Positions 61,679 through 64,000 of a stretch of DNA of 64,000 nt are shown one piece after another. Made by a program: the position numbers and the translations under genes. Under the pieces are notes generated by a model. It did no database searches, was not told the origin of the DNA, and saw nothing but the letters and a program-made list of their open reading frames with translations. Position 1 is the stretch's first letter, and every line of letters begins with the position of its first letter. The DNA is from Sphaerochaeta sp. (GTDB taxonomy: Bacteria > Spirochaetota > Spirochaetia > Sphaerochaetales > Sphaerochaetaceae): assembly GCA_016342655.1 (NCBI GenBank), contig JAEINL010000001.1:62001-126000 (forward strand), given 5' to 3'.

Positions 61679-62416
61679 ATGAAACTTGCAGTTCTCAGTG
61701 ATGTTCATGGAAATTATAGAGCACTGGAAGCAGTGCTTCTCGATGCTAAATCCCTAGGAGTAGACCATATTCTGTTTCTTGGTGACCTTGTCCTTATGGG
61801 TCTTGACCCACAGCCATGTTTTGACCTTTTGATGGCACATAAGCCCTTGGTTACAATAAAGGGAAATACTGAATCTACCATTGAAGATATAAAATTAGTA
61901 AAGCCCAAAAATGAGCAGGAAAAGCAGTGGCGAAAGCTTGTTCGCTACACTGATATCCGTATGAAACCAGAAGCAAAGGCTCTCATGAAGACCTGGCCAA
62001 TTATGCAGAGAGGCGAGATTGGCAATGATCCATTCATTTTCTGCCACGGTAGTCCATACTCCTATAATGAAGCTATAAAAGAAGATATAGATCCTTCTTC
62101 AGAACTCTATACGAAGCTGATGGCAGAAGATGCCTCAGTTATTCTGTGTGGACATACCCATATTCCTGCAGACTTCACCCTTAGGAATAAGCGCATCATT
62201 AACCCAGGGGCAGTAGGCTATTCCTTTGACGGTGATGTTCGTGCCTCATATGCCTTTATGGATATCCATAGCAATAAAATCAATATGACCATAAGACGTA
62301 TTGAGTATGAACGCGAGTTGTATATTAATGAAGTCAGGCATGCCTGCCATAGCTTCAAGATTTTCTCAAGTGTGCTCTATTCCTTGGAAAACGCCAGACC
62401 AGATCCCAAGTATTAG
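61679..62416 (+). CDS. Calcineurin-like metallophosphoesterase
   Basis: Protein of 245 aa of the metallophosphoesterase superfamily. Metal ligands are all visible: SDVHGN (residues 8-13), FLGDLVLMG (about 33), GNTEST (about 61), CHGSP (about 122) and CGHTHIPADF (about 160), then NPGAVG. This layout fits the YfcE-like/DevT-like single-domain phosphodiesterases. The substrate cannot be told. GAGGAG lies before the ATG. Its end overlaps the exchanger gene by four bases tail to tail. Confidence 0.9.
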   Translation: MKLAVLSDVHGNYRALEAVLLDAKSLGVDHILFLGDLVLMGLDPQPCFDLLMAHKPLVTIKGNTESTIEDIKLVKPKNEQEKQWRKLVRYTDIRMKPEAKALMKTWPIMQRGEIGNDPFIFCHGSPYSYNEAIKEDIDPSSELYTKLMAEDASVILCGHTHIPADFTLRNKRIINPGAVGYSFDGDVRASYAFMDIHSNKINMTIRRIEYERELYINEVRHACHSFKIFSSVLYSLENARPDPKY

Positions 62417-63384
62417 ACTATCACGATTGATTTGATAAGGTAGGAAGTGTAAAGCAGATATACACATACCAAGAAGGCTCCTTCAAAGCGATTTATCCTT
62501 CCCTTCCTACCTCTGAAGCCATATCCAATGATAAACAGGGAAACGGTAAGGATCGCCATGAGTGCCATGTCCCTATAGACAGTGGAACTTTCCACTGCAA
62601 AGGGACTGATCATACCGGCGATTCCTACAACTCCTAAGGTGTTGAAGAGGTTGGACCCTATGACGTTGCCGATGGCGATGTCATGCTCCCCTTTTCTAGA
62701 TGCACTGATCGAGGAAGCAAGTTCTGGAAGGGATGTCCCTATTGCGACTACAGTGAGACCTATGATGGTATCGCTGACGCCGAAATGTTGGGCGATCTCG
62801 ACAGCCCCATATACAAGGACTCTCGAACTTACGATAAGTACAAGCAACCCGGAAATGAGCAACCATATCGATTTTGGAAGGGAGATATCTGAAGATAGTT
62901 CCTTTTCAGTCTGGCTTGCCAAGGCATCTTTGTTATTTTTCATCCCTTGAATTATTGACCAGGTCATAAGAAAGGCAAAGAGCACCAAGAGATAGACAGC
63001 GTTCCAGAATGACAGGTAGAGGTCCATCATCAGAAGAATGGAGATGCCGGTGACAAAGGTAAGGATTGGCAGTTCTTTCCGTAGGATGGCAGAATGGATC
63101 CTGACAGGTCCTATAAGGGCAGTTATGCCTAATATGAGTGCTATATTGACAATGTTCGAACCATAGGCATTACCCAAGGCAATGCCGGAATTCCCCTGCA
63201 AGGATGCAAAAGTAGATACAATCATCTCTGGCATTGATGTTCCAAAGCCCACAACGACCATACCTATGAGAAGAGGTGGCATGCCAAAGTATTTGGCTGA
63301 AATGGATGCACCATTAACAAAACGGTCTGAACTCCACAAGAGAAGCAACAGTCCAACAACTAACAAGACACTGGGTACGAGCAT
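62413..63384 (-). CDS. Sodium/calcium exchanger-type membrane protein (YrbG family)
   Basis: Cation exchanger of 323 aa with two inverted halves of five helices each. The alpha repeats are clear: GFGTSMPEMIVSTFASLQG...GNAYGSNIVNI (about 46-85) in the first half and AIGTSLPELASSISASRKG...GNVIGSNLFNT (about 213-250) in the second. The central loop (about 145-165) is hydrophilic. The family exchanges Ca2+ for Na+ or H+ in the inner membrane; the precise ions are not readable here. No strong ribosome site lies upstream. Confidence 0.93.
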   Translation of the reverse strand: MLVPSVLLVVGLLLLLWSSDRFVNGASISAKYFGMPPLLIGMVVVGFGTSMPEMIVSTFASLQGNSGIALGNAYGSNIVNIALILGITALIGPVRIHSAILRKELPILTFVTGISILLMMDLYLSFWNAVYLLVLFAFLMTWSIIQGMKNNKDALASQTEKELSSDISLPKSIWLLISGLLVLIVSSRVLVYGAVEIAQHFGVSDTIIGLTVVAIGTSLPELASSISASRKGEHDIAIGNVIGSNLFNTLGVVGIAGMISPFAVESSTVYRDMALMAILTVSLFIIGYGFRGRKGRINRFEGAFLVCVYLLYTSYLIKSIVIV

Positions 63385-63606
63385 AAGATTCCTTTATGAA
63401 GAAAAAAGAGTAAGAACGCAACTATACAAGGAGCATTCTTGTCCCCCTATCCTAACACAAGCAGAAGAGGAATCTCAACCAAGAGGGAAAGGGAATCTGA
63501 AGAAAACCAAGGTGACCTCTTAGGTTTTTGGTTGTGCAATCATAATACAGTACCTTCATGAGTTCCCCCTATGGTTTCTAGAGTTCTATAAAAGAGCTCA
63601 ACATCT

Positions 63607-63816
63607 TCAATCTGCGCGGCAAAGCAACTGATCATACATAGCAGATGTATTGTATATTTTTGTCCTCATCATTTTCAGAAACAGGGGCAGTATCTTCTTC
63701 TTATTGGTACAAGAAAAGGCAAATCTGACAAAGAGATCCTTAACATTGTGGGAATACACTTCCTTGTTGACATAGTACAAGAATTGCTTGCTTTTGCTGG
63801 GCAACCTTTGGTTCAT
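63607..63816 (-). CDS. Doubtful small ORF overlapping the end of the GH130-type gene
   Basis: A 69-codon frame whose ATG overlaps the stop of the upstream gene (ATGA), the pattern of a coupled gene. The product is Lys/Phe/Tyr-rich, has no known motif and no ribosome site of its own. It may be chance. Confidence 0.2.
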   Translation of the reverse strand: MNQRLPSKSKQFLYYVNKEVYSHNVKDLFVRFAFSCTNKKKILPLFLKMMRTKIYNTSAMYDQLLCRAD

Positions 63817-64000
63817 GCAAACAAATTTTTGAAGACGACTTTTTGAACCTCAACATCACCTACTCCTAGGTAAAGTATTGAAATATCATTTTTCAGTACA
63901 CACCCACCAGGAAAAATGACATCTTGCAAGTCAGGTCGTTTTGATGGTCCTGGTAACAGGTCTCTACGTTCTAATATTATTGAAGGTTCCTTAACCAGAT
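63813..64000 (-). CDS. GH130-type glycoside phosphorylase, C-terminal end (partial)
   Basis: The last 62 codons of a gene entering from the right. The peptide RRDLLPGPSKRPDLQDVIFPGG followed by ISILYLGVGDVEVQKVVF matches the end of the five-bladed propeller of the GH130 family (beta-mannoside phosphorylases), where a VVFPxG strand and a YYGxAD strand are typical. Here the latter reads LYLGVGD, a slightly different form. The stop TGA is at 63813-63815. Most of the protein, including the catalytic region, lies outside the window, so the substrate is open. Confidence 0.7.
   Translation of the reverse strand, partial: LVKEPSIILERRDLLPGPSKRPDLQDVIFPGGCVLKNDISILYLGVGDVEVQKVVFKNLFA

Overview
The window reads as chromosomal DNA of a spirochaete, most likely a Sphaerochaeta-like, non-motile, fermentative member of Spirochaetota. 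This is inferred from gene content. The strongest pointer is a ~900-residue GreA with the elongation-factor module at its C-terminus, a form I know from spirochaetes. Supporting signs are TamB/BamA and LptF/LptG envelope genes, SMC-partner genes, a twin oligopeptide-binding-protein locus and the tail of a GH130-type glycoside phosphorylase. I saw no rRNA, tRNA or CRISPR array.

Layout. 1-5.2 kb: minus-strand peptide/nickel-type ABC transporter (permease fragment, permease, two near-identical binding proteins with near-identical promoters). 5.6-8.9 kb: eroded ISXO2-like transposase, a GntR/RCK_C regulator (BusR-like), mazG, a YtrA-type GntR regulator and a lipoprotein. 8.9-16.8 kb: minus-strand housekeeping (TPR protein, rpsA, cmk, rluB-like, scpB, scpA, recA, dtd, rpe). 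17-21.2 kb: plus-strand greA, then a TetR regulator and a membrane protein, each preceded by the same perfect palindrome. 21.3-36.15 kb: one unbroken minus-strand run rimP-nusA-infB-rbfA-truB-ribF-rpsO-pnp-dut-lptF-lptG-tgt-murJ, driven by a consensus promoter with an intrinsic terminator in its short leader. 36.3-48.6 kb: tamB-(IS)-bamA-mutS-comF, with an IS605-type element (dead tnpA, intact tnpB, candidate omega RNA) wedged between tamB and bamA. 48.7-57.6 kb: tmk, the queA/ruvB/ruvA/ruvC/yebC group, hemW, lepB, a membrane-anchored FGE-like protein and smpB. 57.7-61.5 kb: accessory island with a Fic protein, a very AT-rich stretch, an intact tyrosine recombinase and decayed coding sequence. 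61.7-64 kb: metallophosphoesterase, Na+/Ca2+ exchanger-type transporter and the end of a GH130 gene.

How the genes work together. The central run couples transcription elongation and antitermination (NusA), initiation (IF2), ribosome maturation (RimP, RbfA), RNA decay and modification (PNPase, TruB, Tgt) and outer-envelope building (LptF/G, MurJ). Two separate elongation-factor loci, greA and rimP-nusA, share one design: sigma70 promoter, short leader, intrinsic-terminator-like hairpin, then the ribosome site. That suggests feedback control through termination efficiency. This is the observation I find most worth testing. The IS605 element, the twin SBP operators and the TetR palindrome pair follow.
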